Source of the DNA: Pithys albifrons albifrons
Lineage: Eukaryota; Chordata; Aves; Passeriformes; Thamnophilidae
Assembly: GCF_047495875.1 (NCBI RefSeq)
Contig: NC_092497.1
Span: 29,207,889 to 29,271,888, forward strand
Length of the DNA stretch: 64,000 nt
Direction: 5' to 3'
The position numbers and the translations under genes were made by a program. The notes beneath the pieces were generated by a model that saw only the letters and a program-made list of their open reading frames with translations, did no database searches and was not told the origin of the DNA. This document shows positions 49,801 through 63,422 of this stretch, in pieces (position 1 is the stretch's first letter; each line of letters opens with the position of its first letter).

Positions 49801-52800
49801 TCCACAGAGAGCTTTGTCCTCTCTACAAGCTGTCAACAGTGACTGTGCTAATGGTCTCTTTCCAACAGCTGCACTTGTCCACTTAAATCCTGCAGGCCAG
49901 GCTCCTCACTCTTCACTTTGTCTGGGCATCCTCAAGGAGTGTGAAGAAAAAACATAAAAAATTAAATTAATCAAGAACCACTATAGTGCCATGCTACCTG
50001 AGCATTTTAAATCTAAGTTTTACTTTCCCTGAGGTCAAGTCAACACTCTTGCTGGACTGACACAGATTTGAGCAAATGTTTTTGCCTCAATACCAGCTTT
50101 ATAAACCCTTTATTCAGTGCCCTGAACTTCTCCTTGATTGTAGGAGCTTCTTTTAGGCCAGTTGGGCTGATTCTTGTGTGTATTTCTGCTGCGTCTGCTG
50201 CACAGCACCAGCTGAAGCTGCATGCCAAGTGGGGTAATAGGAATCTCCAGTAATTGCTCTGTATTTTTATTCCCTTGCTACTGATCCTTTAACAACTACA
50301 GGCCACTGCCAAATGAACTATATATTAATACTGCTCTACATTAACATAGCAAGCAATGTGCTTCATAGTTTAACATGCTTTAGTTGAAAGTAAGTAATTT
50401 GAATTTCTTGAAACTAAATAAAATTTAAAAAAAAAGGCAGGACCCTTGGCTGTAGTTTATTATAACCTTCATAATCTGCAGACTGTGGAAGATTTTCATC
50501 AAATTACACAATTTCCATTGAGGAGTGGCACTGTACAGGAGCCAGTGAGAAATCTTACAAAGCTTCATTATATTAATCAGAGAAATCTAACCCTGTGATA
50601 TGCAAGCAGGAGTCATTATTCTTTTTATAGAGGAGGACAAGGAGAAGACCCGATAGCTTAGTGAGTTGCATGTGATCTTTACAGTGTGATTTTATTATGG
50701 TGTCTTAGCGCCTTACAGAATTACATTTATTCTTGCAATACTTTTCTCAGCTTGGTTTTGGCCTCAGATTTTAAAGAGCTTAATCTCCAAACAGTTCCTA
50801 GCAGTATAGAAGTCCCAGTAGGTTCACCAGACTGTGTTGAGATTGCTTGACAGCAGCACAAGAGCCTGGCAAAGTTTAACCAGGCTCTGTCTCCAGGGCA
50901 GACCTGACTGTTTATAGCTGTGGTCTTAACAGGGGAAATGCAACCCTTTAGGATAAGGAAGTCACTTTTTATGGATATTTTCAGCTTTTTCGGTGCTCAT
51001 CAGACAGGATGGGTCAGTTGCACTGGTTAGAAGAAATAACATCCTGGAACCTCTGTGAGGTTTGACAGAGTAGCTACCTTTTTATGAGCCTTTTTTAATA
51101 TAATTATTTTGTTTTGGTTTAACATTTGAAATGTTATGGCTCATTTTGGAAGTAAAAATTTTAAAAGTATCTAAGAATAGTTGTTTCCAACCAGAAGCAG
51201 TCACTACTAGAGATGTCCTGAGATCTGAGTGGAAAATTTTCAGTTCAGATACATTCTTTTTAATTAGAGACTTTATTGTCTGAGTAGTGACTGGAAAATA
51301 AATATCTGCCCAGGGTTTGCATAAGTGCATTGAAAGGGTGGATGGTCTCTGCAAACAGTCACCTGTACACTCAGGCACTAAATTTGCAAGCGTAGGTGTA
51401 AATTTTGGGCATGGTTTCTGAAGGTAGAAAGGATCCCTTTTATCACTACTGAGCCTTCCCACTACACCTCTTACCCCAAAAGGACGACTGAACCTCAGGA
51501 AGTCAGGAAATCCTCCTGGAGGGATGACCAGGTCCTCCAGCTGAAAGTCACAAAAAGGGTGGTGGACAAAGGAGAAGGCCTCCTCCCTGGGAAGCTCACT
51601 GGGCTTTGTATTTATTTAAAATGGAGGAAACATCAGTTTGGCAGCTTTTTCAGATCAGTTTCAAAATCAAATCAAGAAAATAGATAAAACTATACTTACT
51701 TCCTTTTTTTTTTTTTTGTGAGAAGAAAGTAATATGGCTGCTTTACCTCCTTATAAGACCCTTCAGGGTTCTTTGCTGGGGCCATAGACCAGCTTCTGTT
51801 GCCCATCAGATACGGAAATTCATCACTGAATACCACTGAATTGAACAGGACTTAGCCTGCCGGAGAGATCATTGTGGAAAGCAGCTCCTGAGTATTTTGA
51901 TAGGGCTCACCTGTACTTCCCATGTTGGCAGCTCTGCCAAGACTGGTATAATTTGGGCAAGGTTTTTCATTCTTAGTCTGCCCAGATATTCTTTGTGAGT
52001 AGGGAGAATATTTAAACTTTTTTGTACTGCTTCTGATATAAAGCTATAGTTACTCCTATGTAATCAATGTACTCAGTCACCAGGGGTGGCAATTCCCTCC
52101 TGCCAACCCATTGACTGCAATGATATTTGGGAGAACATTAACACCTGGGTTTAAAATCTCAGTTATTCCTACTAGGAGACACATATTAATTATGTTTGGG
52201 TTCTTTTTTTATTAATCAAAATGAATCTAGAACCTAATAATACCAAAACATTTCACCTGTTCCTAGGGGGGGAAAAAAAAGGAAAAAATATGAAAGAGAA
52301 AAGCAGGATCATTCTCCTGCCTTCTTTTACCACAGAAGCCAAGAGACAGGGACAGCCAAGGAAACTGGTAGATATCTGAACGGTATTTTAAGGCTAGAGA
52401 AACACTCAGCTAGTTGTGCAACTGGCACTAACATAATTCCTGATACAACAATAATTTACAGGTTGTGTAATCCTTCAAAAGCTTCCTTTGAATGGAAAGC
52501 AAAGGCTGTTAAGTGAAAGCTTCCACTCTTTTCAAGGGCGGATACCTCAGGGCTTGTTTCAAATGATTTTCTCCACAGCTCTTCTTGTTGGCTTACTTTT
52601 TTTGGGGTGGTGTTTTCTCAACATATAATTTTATAATGATGTAATTTGCATCTCTGTAAATTATATTGCATGTGTCAGAATCAAATGCTCCTAAAATATT
52701 CTCAAAAGACACTAAATATATTTCATACATTCTTTGCTAACTCTATGTTATAAAATAATTGATACACAGCCCACAAAACATTTAAAAATACTCTCTCAGC

Positions 52801-55139
52801 TTAAGAGATGCCTGCAATGTCTTCTGCTGTGCCTTGCTGCAAACCACAGAAGACTATCTGAAAATACAGTTAGGGCAACATTCAGGAAGTTGCAGAGAGA
52901 AAACAACTTTTCACAAGCTGAGTATTTGCTTTGTTTTACACTGAATGACCTAAACAAAATAGGAGATATATCTAAATTGCTATTGTGTATGTTTGTTTAT
53001 TTCAAACTGTGTGCAATTAATCAGGAATATTAATACTATTTCTAAAATTAACAGTCCTCCATCATTTGTTTTCTGACTGTGCACAGGGTTGGTTTTCCTT
53101 GTTTGTTTGGGGGTTTTTGTCCTTCCTTACTGAGGTAGAAAATGTTGGTATATCCTTCACAGTCCCGAAATATTAAGAAGGAGGCCCATAAAAATGGATT
53201 CATGAAGGCTTAAAGCACATCAAGATTCATTCTTTCCAGCAGTGGATTCTTTCTGTAACCATTGATTTATTTTTGCTACAGCAACTTTCAGCCAGAAAGA
53301 AAAAGGGGGAAAAAACTCAAAAAGGTGAGAAGCCTCTGAATTTACTACAGATGCTCAGATAATTTTAAGATGGAGGAAAGGGACAGGGGGAGCATTTTAT
53401 AGGCTCCTGGGAAACATGATCCCATGGAGGTAAGGTAGGGAGCATCTTCTGCCAGCAGCATGGTGACAGCTGTCCCTGCAGGAGCAGGAGATGAGAAGGA
53501 GCCAAGTGTGCCAAACAGAGACTGAAAATACATGATGATCCAACTCCTTCAGTGCCTACAGAATCAAAAAACCATTCACCCAAAATGCCTTCACGTGGCT
53601 GCGTGTCTGCTGCAGACAGGGATGACACTCATGGTGGTGGAGAGCCCAAGGCCAAGACTGTAAAGGTGGGGAGGGAGGAAGGATCACAGATGTTGGGTGG
53701 ACGCCTTCACAGGAGCAAATGAAAAGAACAATTTCAGGGTTAACCTGGATTTCCAACATCGTCAAACACAATAATGGCTAAGTAGAAAATGCAGTATGTT
53801 AGGAAATATTTAGTCTATATTCAGACATCTTTAGTGCGGCACTGGGGATATCAATACAGTGGTGAATCTCAGGAAAGAATGACTGGCATTTCTTTATTGA
53901 CCATCTGTGTGCCAGGGATTTTACTTTGGTTTACTCACAAATAGTCAGTAGCTCTGCCCTGCCTGTAGGGCACTCAAAATCCACCTTTGAAGACAATGAC
54001 ACACTGCCTGTGATGGAAGCAGCACAGCTGGCCCTGTGAGTGAAAATCACAAGCCCACTTACATTTGCAGTCCTGACCTTTGATAGAGCTTCACCAAACC
54101 ACACACAGGGACAGCCACAGCCAGCAAACAACACAGCCTTCTGTGCAAAACCCTCCCAAGCCACCGTGGATAGGAGGAGGCTTATGAGTGTATCAACAAG
54201 CCTTTGTTTCCGAGCAAAGAAAATACCTTTTTGCAACTTGGCGAGGAAGAAAAAGACAAAAAGTCTAGACTCTGTCCTTCCAGTGATTGCTTTCTGAACT
54301 TGTGAACAGATTGTTGACATTAGCTGCTCTCTTCTCAGAGGGGCTTAAGGTTCCTCTGTCCCACAAAGGTACTCTTTTTTTTCTTTTTGTGAGAAATGAC
54401 TCAGTATGGGCGTTGTGCTCAGAAATGATACCCACATGACCTGTCAGAAAGCTGACTGTAATTTAGGAGTGGCTGTCTGCAGCATGTTGTCATTAGCTCA
54501 CTTTTGAAGGTGACCAGGGAATTTAAAATAAAGTGAAGAAACACTGTGTTTGACATTCTGGCATTTTGTTTGCTTGAAAATAAATGTTTTTTTAAAATGT
54601 CCTGTCTCACAAAAAGTAGAGCTGCTGTGCAATTGAGAGTGAAAACTATAAATTCAGAGAAAGAAGTCCCCCTCCCAGCTTCCAGTAGATGGATAGAGTT
54701 CTGCATTTTAAGACATGATTAAATATTTAAGGTCCTATTCCACAGAGGCACGAGGAACATGTCAGAACAAGCTTTGCATAAATGGACAAGGATGAGCGCC
54801 TCTCCACAGATGTTTAGATATGTATTATTTTGAGAAAATTATTTTGCAGGCCCATTTCAAGGGATGATATGCATTTTGTTTAGAAGACCAAGGTTAAGAG
54901 AAGACTGCTAGATAAATTTTTTAGAAACTAGGTACCAATCCAGCAGAGAGGGATATGGATGGGATTTTGCTGGAGATGTGGGGTGAACAGAACAGGATAT
55001 CTGAACTGTTTGGAATGAACAATATTGCTATAGCATCTATGAGTTGCCTGGTACCACTCTTGGACATGTCCTGCAGCATAAATGTAACCTTGGCATCACC
55101 ACTGTTATCTGAGGTGGATGTTACCAGCAACAGTCAGAA
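49801..55139. other. Gene-free unique sequence
   Basis: No gene or mobile element recognised. A T-rich homopolymer lies near 51703-51718. Short open frames only, the longest about 130 codons without recognisable domains. Confidence 0.4.
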
Positions 55140-55222
55140 AATCATAGAATCGTGGAACGGTTTGGATTGGAAGGGACCTTAAAGATCATCTAGTTTCAAC
55201 CAGCCTGCCACAGGCAGGCAGA
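55140..55222 (-). mobile_element. CR1 LINE 3' end fragment
   Basis: Only about 80 bp of CR1 3' end. The plus-strand phrases ATCATAGAATCGTGGAACGG, GGAAGGGACCTTAAAGATCA and GCCTGCCACAGGCAGG are diagnostic. Close to the consensus form, so perhaps younger than the other tails, but very short. Confidence 0.92.
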
Positions 55223-55924
55223 AGGTCGCTGGAGGTAAATATATCACTAAAAACATGGCAGTCAAACCTGCGAAATCTCAGTGAAAACCCTCAAAGACAA
55301 AAGGAATAAATGAACAGTAGAAATCTCAGAAATTTCTCCAATACTCCCCTTTTCAAAATATTTAAAACTTCCATTTTAATATTAGCTGCTTTCAAGCTGC
55401 AGTTACCTTATATTTCCAAAGAAATTATTTAGATTGCTGGACTAGGATTATTTAATTTAAAAAAATCAAATCAACTCATCTAGCAATTTCAAAACTTTCT
55501 GTCAAAAAGATTAAGCATAACTGAAAAGAAACCATATACAGAAGATGGTTTTGTTGTTAAAGCACTGATTTAGGCAACTTCTAAACTTAAGGAAAAAAAA
55601 AATCACAAAATCCTCAATAAATTCTGTTCAGAGCCATCACAAGTGCAAAACTGGAAACCTTACATTGCCAAACAACTTCCTATTTATTGTAGTTTAGAAT
55701 ATGTTGCTTCTGCAGCCCTTTCTGTCATGACAGTGTTTTTAACCTGTCCTTCCAGTTTTTAAATGTTTATCCTTCTCTGTAATATTGCACATTAGTGTCC
55801 ATCTTCATCTTCAGCATCTGTTTCCAGTTGGCCTCATCTGTTCCTTCCTGACTTGATCCAAGCTATCAGATCCAGGCTTTGATTATCAGACACAGGCTTG
55901 AGTAATCCTGATGGATTTTTTATT

Positions 55925-56072
55925 TATATGTAAGTATATATACACACACATATATATACAACCCACAAATATATATATATATACATGTATTTATGTATGT
56001 GTACATGTATAACACATTATATGATATGTGTACACAACATATACTATATATATAATATATATATACATACAC
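55925..56072. repeat. AT-rich TA/CA microsatellite
   Basis: Alternating TATA, CACA and TATG runs over about 150 bp, with TA runs near 55945-55985 and 56043-56065. Open frames across it are low-complexity Tyr/Ile/Cys-rich products of the repeat. Confidence 0.9.
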
Positions 56073-59000
56073 TCTGTTCAGAAGGTGCAATGAATGATAT
56101 ACAGACAAATGAAAGCTCCAAGATAAGGGACATACATTGTCATGTATCAGACACCATAAGTGGTCTCAGAATACTAAATACAATGAAATTAAAAGAGAAA
56201 TTGTAGTGCGACCCAAAGACTGATATATACCAGGTTAAACTTTTCACATTGGTTTCAACTTTTCCCCAACATTTCAGCAGACACTAAAACGAGGTGGTCT
56301 AACAGTAACATGAAAAGCTTTTAAAAGCAGTGAGTTTCACATTATGAGATGCTCTGTACACAAAATTAGAGAGTTTATAATACATTTCTCGTCTGCAAAC
56401 CTCATTGGCTCCATAGACTTAAATGCTTTATAGTAAAATTGCCTCTAAGTGCACATATAAATATATCAGCTAATATGCTCCAAGCAGACCATGACACAAT
56501 AAACTTAACTGCTGTGTTATGGGATAATGTGTCAACAATTCCTGTTTTTAATAAATACTTGATTTCCTACTTACTCAGTCTGATGAATATTATGTATTTT
56601 CTGGTAACGATTCTGGGAATTTTTTTTCTTTGAAAAAAGAACAAGAGAAGACTAACTGAATTGTCAGGGGTGATACATCTACTAAAGGTTACATTCAAAC
56701 AACACTCTGAGACATTCAGAGACAAAGGCCAAAAAACTTAAATTAATGCTGAACTATCTATGGATATTTCAACACAAGCTGTTGTCTTTAAAAAAACTGA
56801 AAATAAAATTAATGAGGGCAGCAAGAGATGAGGGAATGAGCTGTTAGAGAATTAATGTTAGAAAGCCCAGATTTTTTAGCTTAATTCTAAATGTTGTGAT
56901 TTATATCAATTTAAATATTACATGCTCTGTCTTCATAAAAATATTAACTTTTACTTCCTACAACAGTAGCAAGTCACTCTATTTAATCCACAGTAGACAT
57001 TTCAGTTACATCACTGCTGCGATGCACATGGCATGGAGCACCATAATCTGCTTTCCCATGTGCTCTTCAGCAGCACCACAGTGGGAGGAACACAGTCACT
57101 TTGCTTTAGCTTCACATGCTGATTCAGTGATAGAATAAAGTACTTCACAGATTAGCTTAGTCTGCAGCACTTAAAGGTCAGGATTTATTGTAATGTAAAT
57201 CACAAAGCAATTTTATCTTGACAGAGATTACATACTGTTACAATATTTCTCGCTGAATCTAGTGATGCGTTTGCTTTTTCTTTCCAACTGCTGTGTAAAA
57301 TTGGACTTTAGCCCAGAAAAGAGAAAGGGATGGCAGCCTGTTTGGTTTTTCAGCAACAACTTAATTTGTTTGAATATTTTAGCACTCTGATAGAAAGGTA
57401 TTTAAAAAAAACAGAAGTCACCAAAACCCTTCCATTAATACAAGCAAACCTTGCAGGAAGGAAAAGCAGTTTGTGTAGATGTTCGGCAGGACATCCTCAG
57501 AGTTATACTTAACTCCTGCTAGCTGAAACCAAATTATCTCATTACACAATGCTGAAGCAGCATCCTGTCATGTCTTTCAAAACTCATTTATTAAAAAAAA
57601 AAGAAAAAGAAAAATCGACATTTATACCATAAGACTTCAATGGTGGTGATCCAGTGCTCCAGCATCTGCTCCACTTGCAGGTGACCTGCCTTGGGTCACG
57701 CAGTGCCAGGACTGCAGGACACTGTCCCCTTCACAAGGGCTGATTCAACTATTTTACATCATGTTTAGAGACAACAAGAGTTCTGTGTACTCGTGCATTA
57801 TGCAGCCACAGCATTATTAGACAGGAGAACTTGCACTCATCTTCAGAGAGGCATCAAAAGGAGTCACAGATGGGGTCTCCATGCCTTGTGAAGGCACTTG
57901 CCAACAAAGACTTCAGGGTTGCCTCAAGCACCAAGCACACACATTCCTCCTGTTTACCCAAACCTGCATATTGCCAGGGATGGGATGGTACAAACCCATT
58001 GAGAAAGAGCCTTGCAGGATGAGCAGAGCTGGTGGCACTGGAAGGCTGTGTGAAAAAGATGCTGCTACTGCCCTTTTAACAGACCCTAACCTTAAGTTAG
58101 GAACAAGAACCTCCTTCATTTGAAAGTTTTACAGTTTTCTTTCTTTTGAATTTTAGCAATTTAGTGGCAAACCAGGCATTTCAGTGAACTCCCTTTTGTG
58201 TGAAAAACAGAAGGGAGGAGGACAGGAAAACACAACACAGGGTGGAGAAACTTGGAGAGAGGCAGAAGCATTTTTATAGTCCTCGCCACCACAACCCTGG
58301 ATTGATGTGGTTGACTTGATAAGATGTTGAATTTTGCAGCCATTCCCACAGACGTACTATTGCATTAATTTCAGGCCCTTGCATATAGCTGGACTTGCTG
58401 ACCTCAGACTGTGCTCATAGATAGGATAAACAAGTTGCTGTGCCAGTGTACAAATCAAGTCTGGAATCTGAAAAGTCATTAAGACAATAAACATGATGCT
58501 AAGTTTACAGATTCACTTTTTCAAGTGAAATCACACTTTAGGCTATATTAAGAAAGCTCTCTTTTCAGTCAAAAACACAGAGCTGCAAATAAACATACAG
58601 TTGTACAACTACTGTGCGTATATTTGTCTAGATTAAATGGCAAGTTAGTGGATCCTGGTAGATTTTCTGGATTCCTTACAGTGAATTCCCACCATTTACA
58701 TTTGTTTGCCATTTCTAAGTTAGGATTTTAAAATGCAAATATAGGAAACAAGCAAATCCATCATAAACTCCTAGATCAAGCTCTGGGCCTGAGTAAGAGA
58801 TCCAATTAGTATTAACAAAGCTAGTTTCTAATGAGCAGGAAAAGAGGCGTTCATGGGAAAAAAAAGAAAATTTTAAGTAATTCTACAGTTTATTAAACTT
58901 TGTACTTAATTCAAACAGCAGTCAACATTATGGCAATTTAAAAGAGGAATTCTGGAGTCATATTAATATGTCTCACAAATAAGAATCTGTCAGACATCAG

Positions 59001-59765
59001 AAAGAGTTTACAAAAAACTAGTAAGAATTTGCAGTAATTATTCTTGTATTAGCTGGTTTGTGTTTTCTTTTAATTTTACACACTGGGCTTAGTAAACAGT
59101 GCTGTTGAACTTGCTACTTTGCATTTAGGGTATATGTTTACTTAAACAGAGATTTTGGAAACTAGGCAAACAAACAAACAAATAAATAACAAAATTAATC
59201 TTCCACATGAGTCTGAGACCACTCTTTTGGCACCAGCTCAGTTCTAGCCAAAGAGAATGCATTTTAATCAATTTCAGAACACACAAGTTGCTTTCAGTCT
59301 ATCCTTAGTATATTAATTTTAGTATCTTTACCCTTCCATGTATATAGTTCTCTCCAAAGCAGGAAAAAAAAAAAAAAGAACAGACTCAGAAGCAGCCATC
59401 AGGTTCCTGTTTTCTATAAAACATAGAGTTTACAGGTTGCAAGCAAATTAGATTAACAGCACATTTAGGTAATTTTGATTTTTAGATCTTTCAAAAGCAA
59501 ATAATCTTTCAATGATCGTAATGAAATCTGATATAAATACCAACTCACTGCAAATTTTTAGGTGATCATTTAGCAACAACAAGCAACAAGAAATTAAATG
59601 CTATTAGTTTGCACTAAATCAAAACAAGGTATTATTATCATTGAAGGATTGCAGCTCTTTTATTCTATCTCATATTCTTATTGATCACAGATCTTCACAG
59701 CAGCTTAAAAACAGTAATTTCCCATTAGATTGCATATATTAGCCCTTTTTTCCCCTCAAACTGAA

Positions 59766-59837
59766 GGGTTCTAGAAGAACCTTCTAGACAAGAAGGTTCA
59801 TTTCTTCTAAGAAGCTTCTTCACTTCTAAGAAGAAGC
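59766..59837. other. TTC/GAA inverted-repeat cluster
   Basis: Several overlapping inverted repeats made of TTCTAGAA, GAACCTTC, AAGAAGGTTC, TTCTTCTAAGAAGCTTCTT and TTCTAAGAAG. The spacing of alternating TTC and GAA pentamers resembles heat-shock-factor sites, but this could equally be a decayed simple repeat. Confidence 0.4.
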
Positions 59838-62800
59838 AAAGCACTGGTACCAGATTAATACAGCTGAACCTTTAATTAGCACAACTCAAGGTTTCAACAG
59901 ACAAGTATCATGTGGGAGCAAAGTCACTGTAATTTCAGACATAACTATCCCTTCTGTCTCTGATGTCCCCATGACAAAAACAAGCACTATCATAACAAAA
60001 GATACAAAAGTGTAAATTTGCACCTTATCAGACATAATACACCATAAAACGTTAGGCAAGCACCTCAGTGCAGACTGCACAACAGCAGTGAGAAGATATC
60101 TCCCTTCTGCCGCACCTGCTGCAGAGCCCACAGTCCCAACACTGCCCCTCCAACTGCTCTAATGCAGCTCTGTGGGGCAGGTCTCTGGATTGCTCAAGCA
60201 TATCAGGACTAGAGAAATTATATGCCTATAATTTCCACTCTGGTTGCAAAATATTACCCAGGCTGAATATGCCTTTCCCATGTCTCTGACATGCACCATG
60301 TTTCATTTCACTGAAGTACAAGGAAATACTTGGGAAATACCTGCCTTCCACTCCATTTTTGACATTATTAACTATGATGGAAGCAAAAAGACTTGCACAG
60401 AAAGACCAACATAAGGTTCATCATTGCATGACACCTTAACAGGAGAGAAGAGGGGGCAGGTTTATCCTTCAACTTTATCACAACCAGACAAAATTTTCTG
60501 TGTCTTGTTTTTAACCCCTTTTTAAACTCACATGAATATTAAATAAATAATAAAATAAAAAGACCTGAAAGTCTGTCACATACAGAATGACAAGATTCTT
60601 GCACAGGATGAGTGTAATAATTGCAAAATCAACCAAATGATTTGTGAAGTTAAAGTCATTTCAGAGGGGTGTATGGGTGCTTATTTTCCAATGGTAGCAG
60701 AGGGATTTGAAAGTCTACAAGGTTCAAGAGCCAAGACCTTGGTGGCTGAGATGCCCACCTCCTGTGGTTTGCTGTGGAAATCAAGCTGCAGATCCATTAG
60801 TTACTTGGATGTGATCTGAATATTTCATCTCAAAGCTCTGCACAATGTGTCAGAAAGGGCCATTGAAAGGAACCAAACAGGCACTTTTCTGAAAATACTT
60901 TTTTAAATGGTCACGCAGCACAGTTGCTTCTAAGTCTTTTGTGTAGGGGAAGACAATTTTACTTCAGTAAACACTACTTCAAAATAAATTTTCACTCATT
61001 TGAGCATATGTAAATACAAAATGCTCTTTGTGTTAAAAAACAAAAGAAGTGTTACTGCATCACATCCCAATCACAAGTAGGAAAGAATTTAAAATATTAA
61101 ATGTGTGAAATAGAAGAAATAAAGCGTTGCATTTTTTGAAAAAAAAAACAACTATAGGTAGCATTAGAAATTGTATTAGAATAACTTCATTCTAGGCACT
61201 CAGCAATAATTTATATTGTCACACCCAAGAAACGTGTTGCCCCAGCTTTTCAGAATTTGGCTGCCAAATTCATCTTTACACAAGACAACAGAAAAAGCCG
61301 GCCCACAGGAGGAGGGGAAGAGGTGCAACACCACCAGGTGATGTGACCATTGATCAAAAAATGTTGCATGTAGAAATTTCCAGGTTATTGTGTTACTGTT
61401 TTTTCAGTCTGCTCCTGGCTCATCTACCTAAGCAAGGAAATGGCTGTGATGGCGCTACGGAAATGCAGGAGGAAAGATCACAGACAAGCCAAGACATGAG
61501 GTCCTTGCAGAGGGTCAGAGGGATGCTGAGGAGCGGCACTGACAGGTGACAGGTCATGAGTTAAGGGACAGAGGCATCCACAGATCCCTTTCACTGGACC
61601 ATCTCAGAGGCAGGAGGGAGGCAGGACAGAGCAATGGGCAGCACAGCTGGAACAAAGCAGGGCCCAGCACTGGGAAAATGCATCCATGAGATTTTGCAGG
61701 GAGCCTTCTTAGGAGCGGGGCATGGAGTTGCAAATCTCAGAGTAAAGGACAGTGCATGCTTAAGGCAGGAAAAAATTAGGACAGGAGTGTGCTCTCTGTT
61801 TGTCAGAACAAAAAAAGGACATTTTTATCCTCCACTCAAAAATAAATTAAAAAAAAATGACTAGCACATCTTTGAATAAGTACATACTTTCTCAGTAAAT
61901 TCTGTACACTATAACCAATTAGATCTTTTTTTTCTGTCCATTTTTATGCATCTGCAAGGTGACCCAACACAGAAATGTTAGCTTTCTAGACATGCAAAAT
62001 ACTTGGTTCTTATTTGTGCTGCACGGAAGTTGCATCTTAGTTGCAGTTATACAGATGGAAGAGGCACAGAGGTTTTTTAGGGGGGCTGTGCACACCAATA
62101 GAGTGACAAGATTTAGGTATAAAAATTCCACCTGACATTTGATGAAGCTGGTTTTACTTTGATAACTTCAGCACCCACTTTTTAGTCGTAACAATAGGTC
62201 CCCCTAGTGGGCAAAGCCATAATTGACGAATTTTTTCCCTTTTCATTTCTCTGCAAGTATCACATTTAATTACCAAGTTGAAGCTACTGCTTGTAGAAAA
62301 GTGAGCTTGGAAAGGTATGGTTAACTTTTGTGCAACTTCTTAAAAACATAAAGCACAGTCACAGTGATATATCTTCCTACTGAGGTGTTTCATTAAGCAA
62401 TCAAATAACCTCCTAAACATCTAGGATTTAAAACAAAAATAATATAAATAAATCTATCTGCGAAGATAGCCCTAGCTAGGGTGTAAACAATTTGTCAGGC
62501 AAAAGAAAACCTGTGTGGGAAAGGAAACACATAATTTTTTTAATATAAAATGAGTAAAGAAATTCAGTGTTTCACTAAGAAATTATTTAGATGCTGTTAG
62601 CACTACAATTGTTTTTATAAATGTGGCAGCCACTATAAACAGGTATAATCAGCTCACTCTCACAGCTTCAGTATCAGCACCTATTTTATTAGCAGAAGCC
62701 TCCATTAGAAAAGTGAGAGTTAATGGTTTTCTCTTTTAGAAGTACTGGGGAAATAGCTAACTTTCAATGGGGGCTGAAGAACTGACTTGTTTTCCTTTTT

Positions 62801-63169
62801 AATGTCTTTTTAAGGGAGGTCCAGTATCATCTGCATTAACTGGCATTATTTACTCATTTAATTTTACTTGGCTTGTTTTTCTGCAAGTGTTTTATTTATG
62901 TATATAGAAATCAAAAATACCTTGTATAAGACATTTTACTACTTTCCCTTTTGCCCTCCTTAGTACTTTAGTTTTGACCTGTGTTGTATAGTCTGCCTTT
63001 CAAAAGCCAGGAGTGCACAAAGTGCATGGGTTGTTGGGGTTTTTTTCACCCCATCACAACTGGATTAAAATAGATCTATTTATTTTATGGGATTACACAA
63101 CTCCTTTTTCAATGGGTAACAGTTTCCTAATACATTTCCTTTTATCCTTTCTATTTACTGTTGGGACAG

Positions 63170-63422
63170 TCGCTGTGCTGCAACGTCTCCAACTCCAGCA
63201 GAGGATCGAGAAGGGCTCCTGCCAACACCTGGAAAAGTCCTTGAAGAAGGAAGAGGTTACAAAACTTGGTGTAAACCACTGCAAGCTTCTGTCAACACAA
63301 ATTGTCCAAATTCGTTACACACCAACAAAGCAGGCTTAGTCATCAGTAAAACTTCAAGGCCACTTCAGGAAAACAAATATATAAACAACATCCTTTCAGA
63401 AGTTCATTTCATGAAATTATAG
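63170..63422 (+). CDS. Candidate terminal exon, gene unknown
   Basis: A possible last coding exon. A pyrimidine-rich run (about 63123-63160) leads to ACTGTTGGGACAG, a good splice acceptor ending at 63169. From there one frame stays open to TAG (63420-63422), about 84 codons. The predicted protein has no ATG near its start, so it could only be a downstream exon. It contains AATSPTPAEDREGLLPTPGK, RGYKTWCKPLQASVNTNCP, HTNKAGLVISKTSRPLQ and, at the C-terminus, ENKYINNILSEVHFMKL. The 5' half has more CpG than its surroundings. The frame is open back to a stop at 63117, about 101 codons in all. A second frame (63013-63339) also crosses it. I do not recognise the protein, and chance cannot be excluded. 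Confidence 0.3.

Larger units (their letters stand above)
55223..63119. other. Gene-free AT-rich sequence
   Basis: Contains the AT-rich microsatellite at 55925-56072 and a palindrome-rich TTC/GAA cluster at 59766-59837. No gene recognised. A purine-rich stretch near 61280-61760 has a few frames but no identifiable domain. Confidence 0.4.

Noticed and set aside
55920..56206. Tyr/Ile-rich frames on both strands
   Set aside because: Products of the TA/CA microsatellite.
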